DNA from: Streptosporangiaceae bacterium
GTDB lineage: Bacteria; Actinomycetota; Actinomycetes; Streptosporangiales; Streptosporangiaceae
Direction: 5' to 3'
Assembly: GCA_025934635.1 (NCBI GenBank)
Contig: JAICWX010000038.1
Span: 1-42,257 of the forward strand
Length of the DNA stretch: 42,257 bases
Part shown: one piece after another, positions 29,589 to 37,635 of the stretch
How the letters are laid out: each line of letters begins with the position of its first letter
Numbering within the stretch: position 1 is the stretch's first letter
Notes under the pieces: model-generated
Seen by the model: only the letters and a program-made list of their open reading frames with translations
What the model was told of the DNA's origin: nothing
Database searches by the model: none
Position numbers and translations under genes: made by a program

Positions 29589-29960
29589 ATGATCGAGGCA
29601 ACGGCGCTGCCCGAACCCTGGCAGGTCAGGTTCCGGGCGGGCGAGAACGAGGGTCGTGCCGACACGGTCAAGGACGGGAAGGGCGGCTCGGCCGGGATGC
29701 GGCCGCATGAGCTGCTGGAGGCATCGCTGGCCACGTGCCTCGCCATCTCGGCGCAAATGGCGCTGGCCGAGCTGGGCATCGCCGACGGCGAGGTGGGCGT
29801 GCGCGTGTCCCTGGAACGCGAGGAATCGGTGACGCGGTTCCGGTACCAGCTCACCCTCGACCCGGCCCTGGAGGATCACCGGCCGGCGGTCATGGAGCGC
29901 ATCGAGCGCTCGCCGGTCCGTGCCACCCTCAGCAGGCAGCTGATCTTCGAACCTAGCTAG
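29589..29960 (+). CDS. OsmC-family protein, second active-site Cys replaced by Ser
   Basis: A 123-residue OsmC-like protein starting at ATG 29589, 5 nt after GGAAGG. The first conserved Cys is kept in HELLEASLATCLAISAQMAL (Cys50), but the CPVxxTL motif reads SPVRATL (Ser108). OsmC/Ohr enzymes reduce organic hydroperoxides through this Cys pair. With one Cys the protein would need an external thiol or has another role. It converges with the TetR gene with an 8-bp overlap. Confidence 0.88.
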   Translation: MIEATALPEPWQVRFRAGENEGRADTVKDGKGGSAGMRPHELLEASLATCLAISAQMALAELGIADGEVGVRVSLEREESVTRFRYQLTLDPALEDHRPAVMERIERSPVRATLSRQLIFEPS

Positions 29961-30576
29961 GCGTCGCGTCCCGGAGCTGCCCGGAGGCCAGCGGCGGGAC
30001 CGGCAGGGGGTGCGCCGCCTCAGACCGCAGCGCGTCGAGCAGCAACGCCAGATGCCGGCGCCAGGCGTCGGGGGCGACGTCCCGGGTGGCGTCCATGGTC
30101 GCGATGACCCCCCAGATGAGCAGGACGATGTCGGCGGACTGCACGTCGGCCCGGAGCGCGCCGGCCTCAACCGCCCGCGCCATGATGTCCGCCTTGAGCG
30201 CCCAGAGCCGCTGCTGGGCGGCGGCGATGACGGGCGCTCCGGGGACGCGGGACCGGTACACGTCGGCCGCCCCCCGGTCGCGGGCGAACAGCGCGCAGGT
30301 GTCCGTCATGAAGGACGCGAACGCCTGCCACGGATCCTCTATCCGGGCCGCCCGCGCGGCTACCTCCACCGCCTCGGCGGCCAGCGGCGCCAGCGCCGCG
30401 TCGACCAGCTCGCCCCGGCTGGGGAACCGGTTGTAGAGGGTGCCGATGGCCACGCCGGCCTCCCGCGCGATCTCGTCCAGGGGCGCGTTCACCCCCCGGC
30501 GGCCGAACACCTCCCGGGCGGCCAGCACCAGGCGCTCCCGGTTCCGCGCCGCGTCCTGCCGCAAGGGACGAGCCAT
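29953..30576 (-). CDS. TetR-family transcriptional regulator
   Basis: A 207-residue TetR protein. The N-terminal HTH is DAARNRERLVLAAREVFGRRGVNAPLDEIAREAGVAIGTLYNRFPSRGELVDA (8-60); the C-terminal ligand domain is Ala-rich helical. It is divergent from the atypical SDR gene, and a strong 9-bp dyad lies between them at 30619-30644, so it very likely represses both. The ligand is unknown. Confidence 0.93.
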   Translation of the reverse strand: MARPLRQDAARNRERLVLAAREVFGRRGVNAPLDEIAREAGVAIGTLYNRFPSRGELVDAALAPLAAEAVEVAARAARIEDPWQAFASFMTDTCALFARDRGAADVYRSRVPGAPVIAAAQQRLWALKADIMARAVEAGALRADVQSADIVLLIWGVIATMDATRDVAPDAWRRHLALLLDALRSEAAHPLPVPPLASGQLRDATPS

Positions 30577-30618
30577 GCCCCGAAGTCTAAGCGGAAAAAC
30601 AGAAAAGTGAGGAGGCCT

Positions 30619-30660
30619 TCAACTTGTGCTACCGTACAAGTTGAGATAACCCTCAACTTA
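30619..30660. promoter_or_regulatory. TetR operator: TCAACTTGT-N8-ACAAGTTGA plus third half-site
   Basis: Arms 30619-30627 and 30636-30644 are perfect complements. A third half-site TCAACTTA lies at 30653-30660, 13 bp before the SDR start. The position between divergent TetR and SDR genes is typical for a TetR autoregulatory operator. Confidence 0.8.
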
Positions 30661-30673
30661 TGGAGGAGCAAGG

Positions 30674-31387
30674 ATGAAGACGATCGCGATCTTCGGCGCC
30701 GGCCCGGCCCTCGGCCTGGCGGTGGCCCGCCGGTTCGGCCGCGAAGGATTCCGGGTGGCGCTGGTGGCCCGGCACCCCGGCCGCCTGGACGAACTCGTCA
30801 GCACCCTGGCGGCCGAGGGCGTGCAGGCGGCCGCGTTCCCGGCCGACCTCACCGACCGCGCGGCGGCGCTGGCCGCGGCCGAGGCGGTCGAGGCCCGCTT
30901 CGGTCCCGTCGACGTGCTGGAGTACAGCCCGGCCGGCGACGGGAACGTGCGGCTGAGCCCGTCCCGGCTCGACGTGCCCACCGTGGCGTCGCTGCTGGAC
31001 AAGTTCGTCCTGACCCCGGTCGCGCTGGCCGGCCGGGTGCTGCCGGGGATGCTCGAGCGGGGCGACGGCGGCCTGCTGTTCGCGCTGGGGGCGGCGGGCA
31101 AGTACCCGATACCGCGCTTCGCCAGCGCCGGCATCGCGCAGTCAGCCCTGCGCAGCTACGTCCACACCCTGCACGCCGAGCTGGGACCGCAGGGCGTCTA
31201 CACCGGGGCGCTGCTGATCGGGGCGCTGATCGAGGGCAGCGAGGCGCACCGCAACGCCGCCGCCTGGAGCGCCGGCGGCGAGCCGCTCGCCGTGGTCTCC
31301 GCCGATGACCTCGCCGGACGCTACTGGGAGATGTATGTCAAGCGCGACCGGATCGAGGAGGAGATAACCCCCGGCCTCGAGGCGTAG
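30674..31387 (+). CDS. atypical SDR-fold protein lacking the YxxxK catalytic pair
   Basis: A 237-residue Rossmann protein with IFGAGPALGLAVARRFGREGFRVALVARHP at the N-terminus (glycines of the cofactor loop at about 8-14) and the SDR strand/helix order. Where Tyr and Lys are expected the sequence reads RFASAGIAQSAL (Phe149, Gly153), and NNAG is YSPAG. It may bind NAD(P) without classical SDR catalysis, or act on its ligand by another mechanism. AGGAGC precedes the ATG, and the TetR operator lies immediately upstream, so it is probably induced by the TetR ligand. Confidence 0.88.
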   Translation: MKTIAIFGAGPALGLAVARRFGREGFRVALVARHPGRLDELVSTLAAEGVQAAAFPADLTDRAAALAAAEAVEARFGPVDVLEYSPAGDGNVRLSPSRLDVPTVASLLDKFVLTPVALAGRVLPGMLERGDGGLLFALGAAGKYPIPRFASAGIAQSALRSYVHTLHAELGPQGVYTGALLIGALIEGSEAHRNAAAWSAGGEPLAVVSADDLAGRYWEMYVKRDRIEEEITPGLEA

Positions 31388-31462
31388 ACGCGGGCCGCTC
31401 ACCCGTGTTACATCTCGTCCCGAACCGGGCCAGCGAAAACCGGCCAGCGAAGGGAGCCGCGC

Positions 31463-32497
31463 ATGAGCTACTACACCGAAGAGGTCCACGGTCCGCACGA
31501 CTACCTCGACCTGGGCAACTTCGAGCTGGCCAGCGGCTTCATCCTCCCTGAGGCCAAACTCGCCTACAAGACCATCGGTACCCTCAACGACGCCAGGGAC
31601 AACGCGATCCTGCTGCCGCACATGTACACCGGCACCGCCGCGTTCATGACCGTCTACGTCGGCGCAGGCCGCCCGCTGGACCCGGAAAGGTACTTCTTCA
31701 TCCTCCCGGCCCAGTTCGGCGACGGCTTCTCCTCCTCGCCCAGCAACACCCCGCCCCCGTTCGACCGCGGCGCGTTCCCCCCGGTCGCCATCTCCGACGA
31801 CGTCCGGGCCCAGCACCGGCTGGTCACCGAGCATTTCGGCATCGAACAGCTGGTCATGGTCAGCGGCTGGTCGATGGGCGGCCAGCAGACCCTGGAGTGG
31901 GCCGTCCGCTACCCCGGCGCCCTCAAGCGGGCGGTGCCCTTCGCCGCCACCGCCAAGAACCCCGACCACTGCTCCGTCTTCTGTGACCTGCACATGGACG
32001 CCCTGCGCAGCGACCCCGCCTTCAACGGCGGCTTCTATGACCGGTCACAAGACGTCCACGTCGGCCTGCGCCGCCACGCCCAGGCCTTCGCCCTGATGGG
32101 TCCCACCTCCGCGATGTACCGCGGCGAGGTCTGGCGCGAGCTCGGCTTCGCCAGCCGCGACGGCTTCGTCCAGGGCTTCCTGCAGGCCTACTTCCTCCCC
32201 ATGGACCCCAACAACCTGCTCACCCAGGCCGCCAAGTGGCGCGCCGCCGACGTCTCGCTCAACGCCGGCGGCGACATGGAGGAAGCCCTCGGCCGCGTCA
32301 CCGCGGCCGCCACCGTGGTCGCCTTCACCGGCGACCTGTTCTTCCCGCCCGAGGACATCAGCGCCGACGCCGACTGCATCCCCGGCGCCAAGTTCGTCGA
32401 GACCGGCTCCGTCTGGGGCCACTTCACCATGTTCAACCTGCGCGAACAGGACACCGCCGCCATCGACCAGATCTACGCCGAGGCCCTGGCCGGCTGA
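31463..32497 (+). CDS. alpha/beta hydrolase, MetX (homoserine O-acetyltransferase)-like
   Basis: A 344-residue alpha/beta-hydrolase of the MetX group. The start DYLDLGNFELASGFILPEAKLAYKTIGTLN matches that group. The nucleophile is Ser137 in VSGWSMGGQQTLEWA, the acid Asp291 in FTGDLFFPPED and the base His320 in VWGHFTMF. True MetX proteins have additional lid residues for homoserine that cannot be confirmed, and no methionine genes are nearby, so an esterase or acyltransferase for another substrate is equally likely. GAAGGGAG precedes the ATG. Confidence 0.88.
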   Translation: MSYYTEEVHGPHDYLDLGNFELASGFILPEAKLAYKTIGTLNDARDNAILLPHMYTGTAAFMTVYVGAGRPLDPERYFFILPAQFGDGFSSSPSNTPPPFDRGAFPPVAISDDVRAQHRLVTEHFGIEQLVMVSGWSMGGQQTLEWAVRYPGALKRAVPFAATAKNPDHCSVFCDLHMDALRSDPAFNGGFYDRSQDVHVGLRRHAQAFALMGPTSAMYRGEVWRELGFASRDGFVQGFLQAYFLPMDPNNLLTQAAKWRAADVSLNAGGDMEEALGRVTAAATVVAFTGDLFFPPEDISADADCIPGAKFVETGSVWGHFTMFNLREQDTAAIDQIYAEALAG

Positions 32498-32551
32498 GGG
32501 AAAGGTGCCCGCACCCGTGGGCGGCTGATCCGACCAGGAGACGGCCTCGCC

Positions 32552-32971
32552 TCAGCTCACGATCGCGGGCGAGAAGTAGTCCCGCAGCAGCGTGATCTGG
32601 TCGTCGGCGACGCGGAAGATCTGCACCAGCGGGATCGTCGTGGACCCGGCCGGCCCGCTGAGCACGGCATCGATCTCGACGATGAACACACCAGGGTCGG
32701 CGGTGGTGTGCAGCACGTAACGGGACTTGCCGGTGTCAGGCGCCTGGCCGGCCTCGGCCGCCTGGGCGGCGGTCGCCGATCGCCGGTAGTACGCCGCCAT
32801 CTCGGCCCGGATCTGCTCGCGGCCCTCCAGCCGCCGGGGGTAATCGTGGCCCGGCGGAACCAGCGGCGACTCCAGCACACCATCGTCGGCGAACAAGTCG
32901 GCCAGCGCATCCGCGTTGCGGGTTATCGCGCTGGCAAAGAGGTAACCCTGGTAGATCTCCTGCGGGGTCAT
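32552..32971 (-). CDS. NTF2-like / SnoaL-like protein
   Basis: A 139-residue protein starting at ATG 32971 (MTPQEIYQGYLFASAITRNADALADLFADDGVLESPL). The pattern fits the cone-shaped NTF2/SnoaL fold: N-terminal helices, ADDGVLE strand, REQIRAEMAAYYRRS helix and a C-terminal sheet with IPLVQIFRVADDQITLLRDYF. Members include polyketide cyclases, isomerases and many proteins of unknown role. It is convergent with the MetX-like gene. The frame extends upstream, but AGGAAGG upstream supports this start. Confidence 0.85.
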   Translation of the reverse strand: MTPQEIYQGYLFASAITRNADALADLFADDGVLESPLVPPGHDYPRRLEGREQIRAEMAAYYRRSATAAQAAEAGQAPDTGKSRYVLHTTADPGVFIVEIDAVLSGPAGSTTIPLVQIFRVADDQITLLRDYFSPAIVS

Positions 32972-33065
32972 CACATGTTCCTTCCTACGGTGGCGCCGGG
33001 AACCTACCATTTTCGAGCGAGCCAACACTGCCCAGGACGCGGATCCCTGAGACCGAGTCGTTGCT

Positions 33066-33677
33066 TCATCCGAATCGCCTCCGCATCATCCGGGAACGGC
33101 GGCCGGGGCGGCAGCCCGTCGTGCCCGCGATCAGAGGCCAGCCTGAGCCGGCCGTCTTGCGGGAACCGTGCGGAAACCTTGCGCCGCCGCCCAGTACCAG
33201 TCGCCGGCGACCCCCTGGCACCCTGACCAGCCGGCCGCCACGGGTCCGGCGTCCCCGATAGTGCACGGGGTCGGCCGGGTCGCGTGACGGCGGCGGGGTG
33301 GTGAAGACGAAGATGGTGAAGTCTTCGCGTGCCTTCGCGCCGATGGCCATGGGCAGCCGGATGCGGCCGGAGTAGACCATGCCCCGCACGGCGGGCCGGC
33401 TCAGCCCGAACCCGGTCGTGAGCAGCCTCTCGACCCGGGTGGGGGCCGGGAGCTCGAAGCTGACGGTGACCTTGAGCGGCGCCGGATCCGCACGCTCGAG
33501 TTCGCCGGCTGGCATGCCGGTAACCAGCTCCCAGGTGCCGCTCCAGTCGAGCTGGTATCCGGCCCGGCCGGCCAGCGTGGCGTCCATAGCCAGCTCGCGG
33601 GCCATGGCCGGATCGTTGTGCTCGAACCTCAGCCGCCGCTCGCGGTCGAGGGCCCGGACCTGGATGCGCTCGTGAAC
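33066..33677 (-). CDS. Hypothetical protein, N-terminus uncertain (possibly frameshifted)
   Basis: From 33677 (VHERIQVRALDRERRLRFEHND...) codons have strong third-position GC until about 33300, so this is a real coding region of about 200 residues ending at 33066. I do not recognise the family. The stretch LKVTVSFELPAPTRVERLLTTGFGLSRPAVRGMVYSGRIRLP and then AREDFTIFVF looks like a compact beta-rich domain; the last 70 residues are Arg/Gly-rich. No good start codon precedes 33677 in frame. Another frame just upstream begins at ATG 33755 (MNEFLSTGRAAQWVIRELAVAP), which would join it after one indel near 33690. Confidence 0.4.
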   Translation of the reverse strand, partial: VHERIQVRALDRERRLRFEHNDPAMARELAMDATLAGRAGYQLDWSGTWELVTGMPAGELERADPAPLKVTVSFELPAPTRVERLLTTGFGLSRPAVRGMVYSGRIRLPMAIGAKAREDFTIFVFTTPPPSRDPADPVHYRGRRTRGGRLVRVPGGRRRLVLGGGARFPHGSRKTAGSGWPLIAGTTGCRPGRRSRMMRRRFG

Positions 33678-33992
33678 GGGGATTTTCGCGGTGCGACCGC
33701 GAGCTCCCTGATGACCCACTGCGCTGCGCGGCCGGTACTGAGAAATTCGTTCATGGCAGGGCGAATTCCAAGGCGTTACGGCGGCGCACGGCAGCGCTTG
33801 GCGGCGCGGTGAACTGCCTCCTGGATCCAGTGGCATACCTTCAGCGCGCCGCCGACCGGGCCGCGCTGGCGGGCGACGTCGCCCATCACGTCGCCCGAAA
33901 GAATTCCGTATATGAGGCCACTGCCTATAGATCCATGCTGGCCATAGTGTCCAGCCAGCGAGCCGTCGGGCAACAGATTTAAGGTGGCTGCT
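33678..33992. other. Intergenic or degraded stretch of 315 bp, no supported gene
   Basis: Codon use is mixed in all frames here and the base composition is less biased than in neighbouring genes. A possible N-terminal piece of the minus-strand hypothetical lies at its left edge; otherwise nothing is recognised. It may be a decayed gene remnant. Confidence 0.4.
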
Positions 33993-34877
33993 ATGGGCTA
34001 CCGGCTGCAGATGTCCGCGGAGATCCATGACTGGCTGACCGAGCTGCGCGACAGTGACCCGCCGACCGCCGTGCTGGCGGCGCTGGCGCTGGCCGCCCTA
34101 GCCGACGCCGGCGACCGCCTCGGCCCCCCGCTGGTCATCGCCGTGGCCAGCCGGCTGGATCCCGAAGAGCTGCCGTCCGCCCTGGACCGGCGGTATCAGG
34201 CCTGGCTGGCTTCGACGACCGCCACGCGCCGCCGGGTCGCCGAGGCGGCCACGTTGCGCAAGGACATCGAGCGTCAGCTCACCGGGCCAGAGTCGGCGCC
34301 GGCCCCGGCCGGGCTGCGGGAGCGGCTCGCCGCGGCGGCCGAGGCGGAGAAGCAGCTGACCGAGGCGAGCCAGCGGGAGCAGATGCTGGCCGATGCCTTC
34401 CGGTTCAGGAAGGAAGCCCTGAAGGGGGCCTATATCGCCGCCCAGGTCCGGCAGTTGCTGAAGCAGTCTCAGGAGGACGGCGATGATGCCGTCCAGCCGG
34501 ACGATCCGGCCGGCCCAGCCGCCACGCTTGATGAAGTCACCAGCCAGATCGAGAAGGAGCTGGGCCCCGAGGCGCCGGCCGAGGGCCTGCTGGAGCTCCG
34601 CCCGGGCGCGGCGGCCGGCCGCGACATCCGCATCCTGTTCGCCGTCGAGCCGCCCGGCACCGCGCTCCTCATCGCCGTCCTCGAAGGACCCGACGCCGTG
34701 CAGGATCACTACCGCGAAGCCGTCCTCCTCGCCTCCGGCGTCCTCCGGGAAGCCCAGGCCGGCCAGACCGCCGAAGCCGCCGCCCACACCTACGGCGACG
34801 CGCAGTCGTTCCTGGCGGAGTTCTTCCCCGGCCACGCCCCCGAACTTCACGCCACCGCCCGGCTCTACGCCCGGTAG
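33993..34877 (+). CDS. HigB/Gp49-like RelE-fold protein split by a long helical insertion
   Basis: A 294-residue protein from ATG 33993 (GTG 33984 also possible). Residues 1-50 (GYRLQMSAEIHDWLTELRDSDPPTAVLAALALAALADAGDRLGPPLV) resemble the first half of HigB/Gp49 toxins. Residues 196-250 (AEGLLELRPGAAAGRDIRILFAVEPPGTALLIAVLEGPDAVQDHYREAVLLA) resemble the second half, LxELRP...RILF...LLxxxxG. Between them is a charged, Ala/Glu/Gln-rich helical block of about 140 residues (REALDRRYQ..., coiled-coil-like). No antitoxin gene is recognised; 34878-35125 holds no supported gene. A domesticated or regulated toxin is possible. Confidence 0.6.
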   Translation: MGYRLQMSAEIHDWLTELRDSDPPTAVLAALALAALADAGDRLGPPLVIAVASRLDPEELPSALDRRYQAWLASTTATRRRVAEAATLRKDIERQLTGPESAPAPAGLRERLAAAAEAEKQLTEASQREQMLADAFRFRKEALKGAYIAAQVRQLLKQSQEDGDDAVQPDDPAGPAATLDEVTSQIEKELGPEAPAEGLLELRPGAAAGRDIRILFAVEPPGTALLIAVLEGPDAVQDHYREAVLLASGVLREAQAGQTAEAAAHTYGDAQSFLAEFFPGHAPELHATARLYAR

Positions 34878-35125
34878 GTACGCGTCGAGCGCCAGTACGC
34901 CGCCCGCGAGGCCTGGTTCGGTGACGCCGGACCCGTGAATGAGTGTGTCCGGACTGGTTGGACGAGGCCCCGGGTGCGTGATCGACCACGGGGCGCTCAT
35001 CGTGAGCACCGGCACGCCGGGCCGCCGTCTACGTCGCGACCCAGGTCATGGTGTGTTCCACGCCGTGCCCGGGCCGGACGGCGCCGCGGTAGCCGCCGAG
35101 ATCCGTCAGCGCTCGGGCTAGCACG

Positions 35126-36616
35126 TCAGCCCTTGCGGGTGCGGCGGATGAGGGCGAAGGCGACCGGGACGGCGGCCAGGCCGGACAGCCCGCACACCCA
35201 CAGGGCCCGCTCGAACCCGCCGGTCAGCGCGGCGGCGGCGCCGGACCCGGGCTGGGCCAGCGTGTGCGAGTACGAGGCCGCGATGGACGATGCGACCGCG
35301 ACCCCGATCGCCCCGCCGAAGTTCTGCGCGGTGTTGAGCAGGCCGGAGGCCACGCCCGCGTCGCGCCCGGCCACCCCGGCCAGGGCGCCGATGGAGGTCG
35401 GGATGAAGGTGAACGCGGTGCCCAGGCCGGCCACGAAGAACGGCGCGGCCAGGTCACGCCAGAAGGACCCGTGCGCCGGGGCCTGCGCGGCCCACAGTAT
35501 CCCGGCGCCGATCATCACCATGCCGGCCGCCATGACGAGCTTGGGCGAGGTCCGGGTCACCAGCCGCTGGGACAGCCCCGCGCAGGCCAGCGAGGTCACC
35601 GAGGCCGTCATCCAGGCCGCGCCGGTGGTCAGGGCGGAGAACCTGAGCACCTGCTGCATGTAGAGCGTGCCCACGAACACGAAGGTGAAGAAGCTCGTCC
35701 CGAGCAGGAAGCCGACCGCGTTGGACCCGGCCACGCTGCCCAGGCGGAACAGCCGCAGCGGCAGCAGCGGCGCCTCGACCCTGGTCTCGATCACGATGAA
35801 CAGGCCGAACAGGGCCACGCCGGCCGCCAGCATGACGACCGTCTGGACGGACGTCCAGCCCGCCTGAGGCGCCTGCGAGATGCCGTAGACCAGCACCAGC
35901 AGGGCGGCGGTCACCGACACGGCCCCGAAAATGTCGTAGCGCCGCGGCCCGCCGCCTCGGCTCTCCGCTACCATCCGGGGCGTCAGGGCGAGCGCCGCCA
36001 CGCCGATGGGGACGTTGAACAGGAAGATGTACCGCCAGCCGGCGTAGGTGGTGAGGATCCCGCCGGCCAGCAGGCCGACCGTCCCGCCCAGCGCGCCTAC
36101 CCCGCCCCAGATGCCGAGGGCCTTGTTGCGCTCGGCGCCCTCGGCGAACATGTTCGTCACGATCGACAGCGCGGCCGGCAGCACCAGGGCGGCTCCCAGC
36201 CCCTGCAGCCCGCGCATCACGATGAGGAAGGCGTCCGCGGTGGCCAGGCCGCCGGCCAGTGAGGCGACGGTGAAGACGGCCAGCCCCGCCATCAGCACCC
36301 GCCGCCGTCCGAGCAGGTCAGCGGCGCGGCCGCCGAGGAGCAGGAAGCCGGCGAAGGTCAGCCCGTAGGCGGTGACCAGCCACTGCAGGTCGGACTCGGG
36401 GAAGCGCAGATCGCGTCCGATGGTGGGCAGGGCGACGTTCACGATCGTGAAGTCCACGACGGTGATGAAGTACGTCGCGACCAGCAGCGCGAACGCGGTC
36501 CAGCGGCGGCCGTCCGGCCGGGGCGGCGGGCTGTCCGCGCGGCGCCCCGGCAGGCGGGCGGGACGCGGGCCGGGGCGTGAGACGCTGGCCCGTTCGGTAC
36601 CTAGGTCGCTCGTCAT
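35126..36616 (-). CDS. MFS drug exporter, DHA2 (14-TM) type
   Basis: The ATG at 36616, behind AGGAGG, gives 496 residues; upstream in-frame sequence lies over the divergent gene. The DHA2 motif D1 is VDFTIVNVALPTIGRDLRFP, motif A is GGRAADLLGRRRVLMAG and motif C is GIWGGVGALGGTVGLLAGGILTTYAGWRYIFLFNVPIG. Fourteen hydrophobic segments are expected. It exports drugs or toxic organics by proton antiport. The start is 19 bp from the first of three operators shared with the SRPBCC-ArsR operon, so it is likely derepressed with it. Confidence 0.94.
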   Translation of the reverse strand: MTSDLGTERASVSRPGPRPARLPGRRADSPPPRPDGRRWTAFALLVATYFITVVDFTIVNVALPTIGRDLRFPESDLQWLVTAYGLTFAGFLLLGGRAADLLGRRRVLMAGLAVFTVASLAGGLATADAFLIVMRGLQGLGAALVLPAALSIVTNMFAEGAERNKALGIWGGVGALGGTVGLLAGGILTTYAGWRYIFLFNVPIGVAALALTPRMVAESRGGGPRRYDIFGAVSVTAALLVLVYGISQAPQAGWTSVQTVVMLAAGVALFGLFIVIETRVEAPLLPLRLFRLGSVAGSNAVGFLLGTSFFTFVFVGTLYMQQVLRFSALTTGAAWMTASVTSLACAGLSQRLVTRTSPKLVMAAGMVMIGAGILWAAQAPAHGSFWRDLAAPFFVAGLGTAFTFIPTSIGALAGVAGRDAGVASGLLNTAQNFGGAIGVAVASSIAASYSHTLAQPGSGAAAALTGGFERALWVCGLSGLAAVPVAFALIRRTRKG

Positions 36617-36634
36617 GATTCCTCCTACTCGATG

Positions 36635-36716
36635 TGCAACCGAAGGTAGCAGGTTCTCTCGTCTGATTGCAACCATCGGTTGCACATAGACCGGTGAGAT
36701 GCTACCGTCGGTTGCA
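36635..36716. promoter_or_regulatory. Three copies of a 17-bp operator TGCWACCNNNGGTWGCA
   Basis: Copies at 36635-36651, 36668-36684 and 36700-36716, spaced 33 and 32 bp, fill the divergent region between the MFS exporter and the SRPBCC-ArsR genes. Each is a perfect or near-perfect palindrome with a 3-nt centre. The ArsR protein at 37183 is the obvious candidate ligand. Confidence 0.85.
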
Positions 36717-36739
36717 GATTCCGAGCTAGAGGAGATGCG

Positions 36740-37177
36740 ATGCCAGGCCTCATGATCGACCGCGATGTACTGATCGAGGCGCCGGTGGACGTGGTGTGGC
36801 GCACCATCACCGAGCCCGCCCAGATGAGCCAGTGGTTCGCCGACCGGGTCGACCTCGTGGTCGAGCCGGGCGCCCGCGGCTACCTGGAATTCGGGGACCA
36901 GGGCGGCCCGGTCGTCGTCGAGACCGTCGACCCGCCCACCCGGTTCTCGTTCCGCTGGAACCATCCGCGCGATGAAGAACCCGTGGTCGGCAACTCGATG
37001 CTCGTCGAGTTCACCCTCACCCAGGAAGCGGCCGAACGGACTCGCCTTCGCGTCATCGAAACCGGCCACGAGCTGCGGACCTGGCCAGACGCGGAGAAGC
37101 AGCGCTACGCGGATGAGCACCTCGAAGGCTGGGGCGAGTTCCTGGACCGCCTGGCCACGCTGGTCGCGAAAGGGTAA
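36740..37177 (+). CDS. SRPBCC (AHSA1-like) protein
   Basis: A 145-residue START/AHSA1 protein: MIDRDVLIEAPVDVVWRTITEPAQMSQWFADRVDLVVEPGARGYLEFGDQGG, with PPTRFSFRWNHPRDEEPVVGNSMLVEFTLTQEAAERTRLRVIETGHE and a C-terminal helix HLEGWGEFLDRLATLV. The fold holds a hydrophobic ligand in a deep cavity. AHSA1-type genes next to ArsR regulators are a very common pair and probably act together as ligand binder and repressor. It starts 24 bp after the third operator and is followed by arsR after 5 nt. Confidence 0.93.
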   Translation: MPGLMIDRDVLIEAPVDVVWRTITEPAQMSQWFADRVDLVVEPGARGYLEFGDQGGPVVVETVDPPTRFSFRWNHPRDEEPVVGNSMLVEFTLTQEAAERTRLRVIETGHELRTWPDAEKQRYADEHLEGWGEFLDRLATLVAKG

Positions 37178-37182
37178 GCCGC

Positions 37183-37542
37183 GTGACCACCCAGCCCGAC
37201 GACGAGCTGTGGTCGGCCATCGGCGACCCGTCCCGCTGCCAGGTCCTCGACCTCCTGGTCAGCCACGGCGAGGTCAGCGCCAGCTGGCTGGCCGAACGGG
37301 TGCCGTTCTCCCGCCAGGCCGTCTCCAAGCACCTGGTCGTGCTGGAACGGTCCGGCCTGATCGGACGGCGCAAGCAGGGCCGGGAAGTCCTCTACCAGGT
37401 CCAGGCCGGCCGCCTCGACCAGGCCAGCCGGGCGATGGCCGACCGCGCCGCCCTGTGGGGCCAGCGCCTTGCCACCATCAAGCGCCTCGCCGAGGCCGCC
37501 CACGCCGAAAGCAAGCAGAAGACCCGCCCTGACGAGCCCTGA
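37183..37542 (+). CDS. ArsR-family winged-helix repressor
   Basis: A 119-residue ArsR protein (GTG start 37183). The winged helix is DDELWSAIGDPSRCQVLDLLVSHGEVSASWLAERVPFSRQAVSKHLVVLERSGLIGRRKQGREVLYQVQAGRLDQA. It lacks the ELCVC metal site of classic ArsR/SmtB, so it is of the organic-ligand or SRPBCC-linked type. It should bind the three 17-bp sites at 36635-36716 and control both the MFS gene and its own operon. Confidence 0.93.
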   Translation: MTTQPDDELWSAIGDPSRCQVLDLLVSHGEVSASWLAERVPFSRQAVSKHLVVLERSGLIGRRKQGREVLYQVQAGRLDQASRAMADRAALWGQRLATIKRLAEAAHAESKQKTRPDEP

Positions 37543-37581
37543 CGCGACTGTGTACACGGCCGGCTCGTCGAGGTCTTCGGC

Positions 37582-37635
37582 CGGAGTCGGTGTGCCCCCG
37601 GGTACGTAAGAAGGTACCCAGGGGGCCACCGACTC
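37582..37635. terminator. Long imperfect hairpin downstream of arsR (possible terminator)
   Basis: Arms 37582-37604 and 37613-37635 pair over 23 bp with three mismatches around an 8-nt loop, with core GGGTAC/GTACCC. There is no U-tract. It is the only structured element in the 358-bp gap 37543-37900; the rest of that gap shows no gene I can support. Confidence 0.55.

Noticed and set aside
34939..35121. 60-codon frame after the HigB-like gene as an antitoxin
   Set aside because: There is no helix-turn-helix or other antitoxin pattern and no Shine-Dalgarno, and codon bias is weak.
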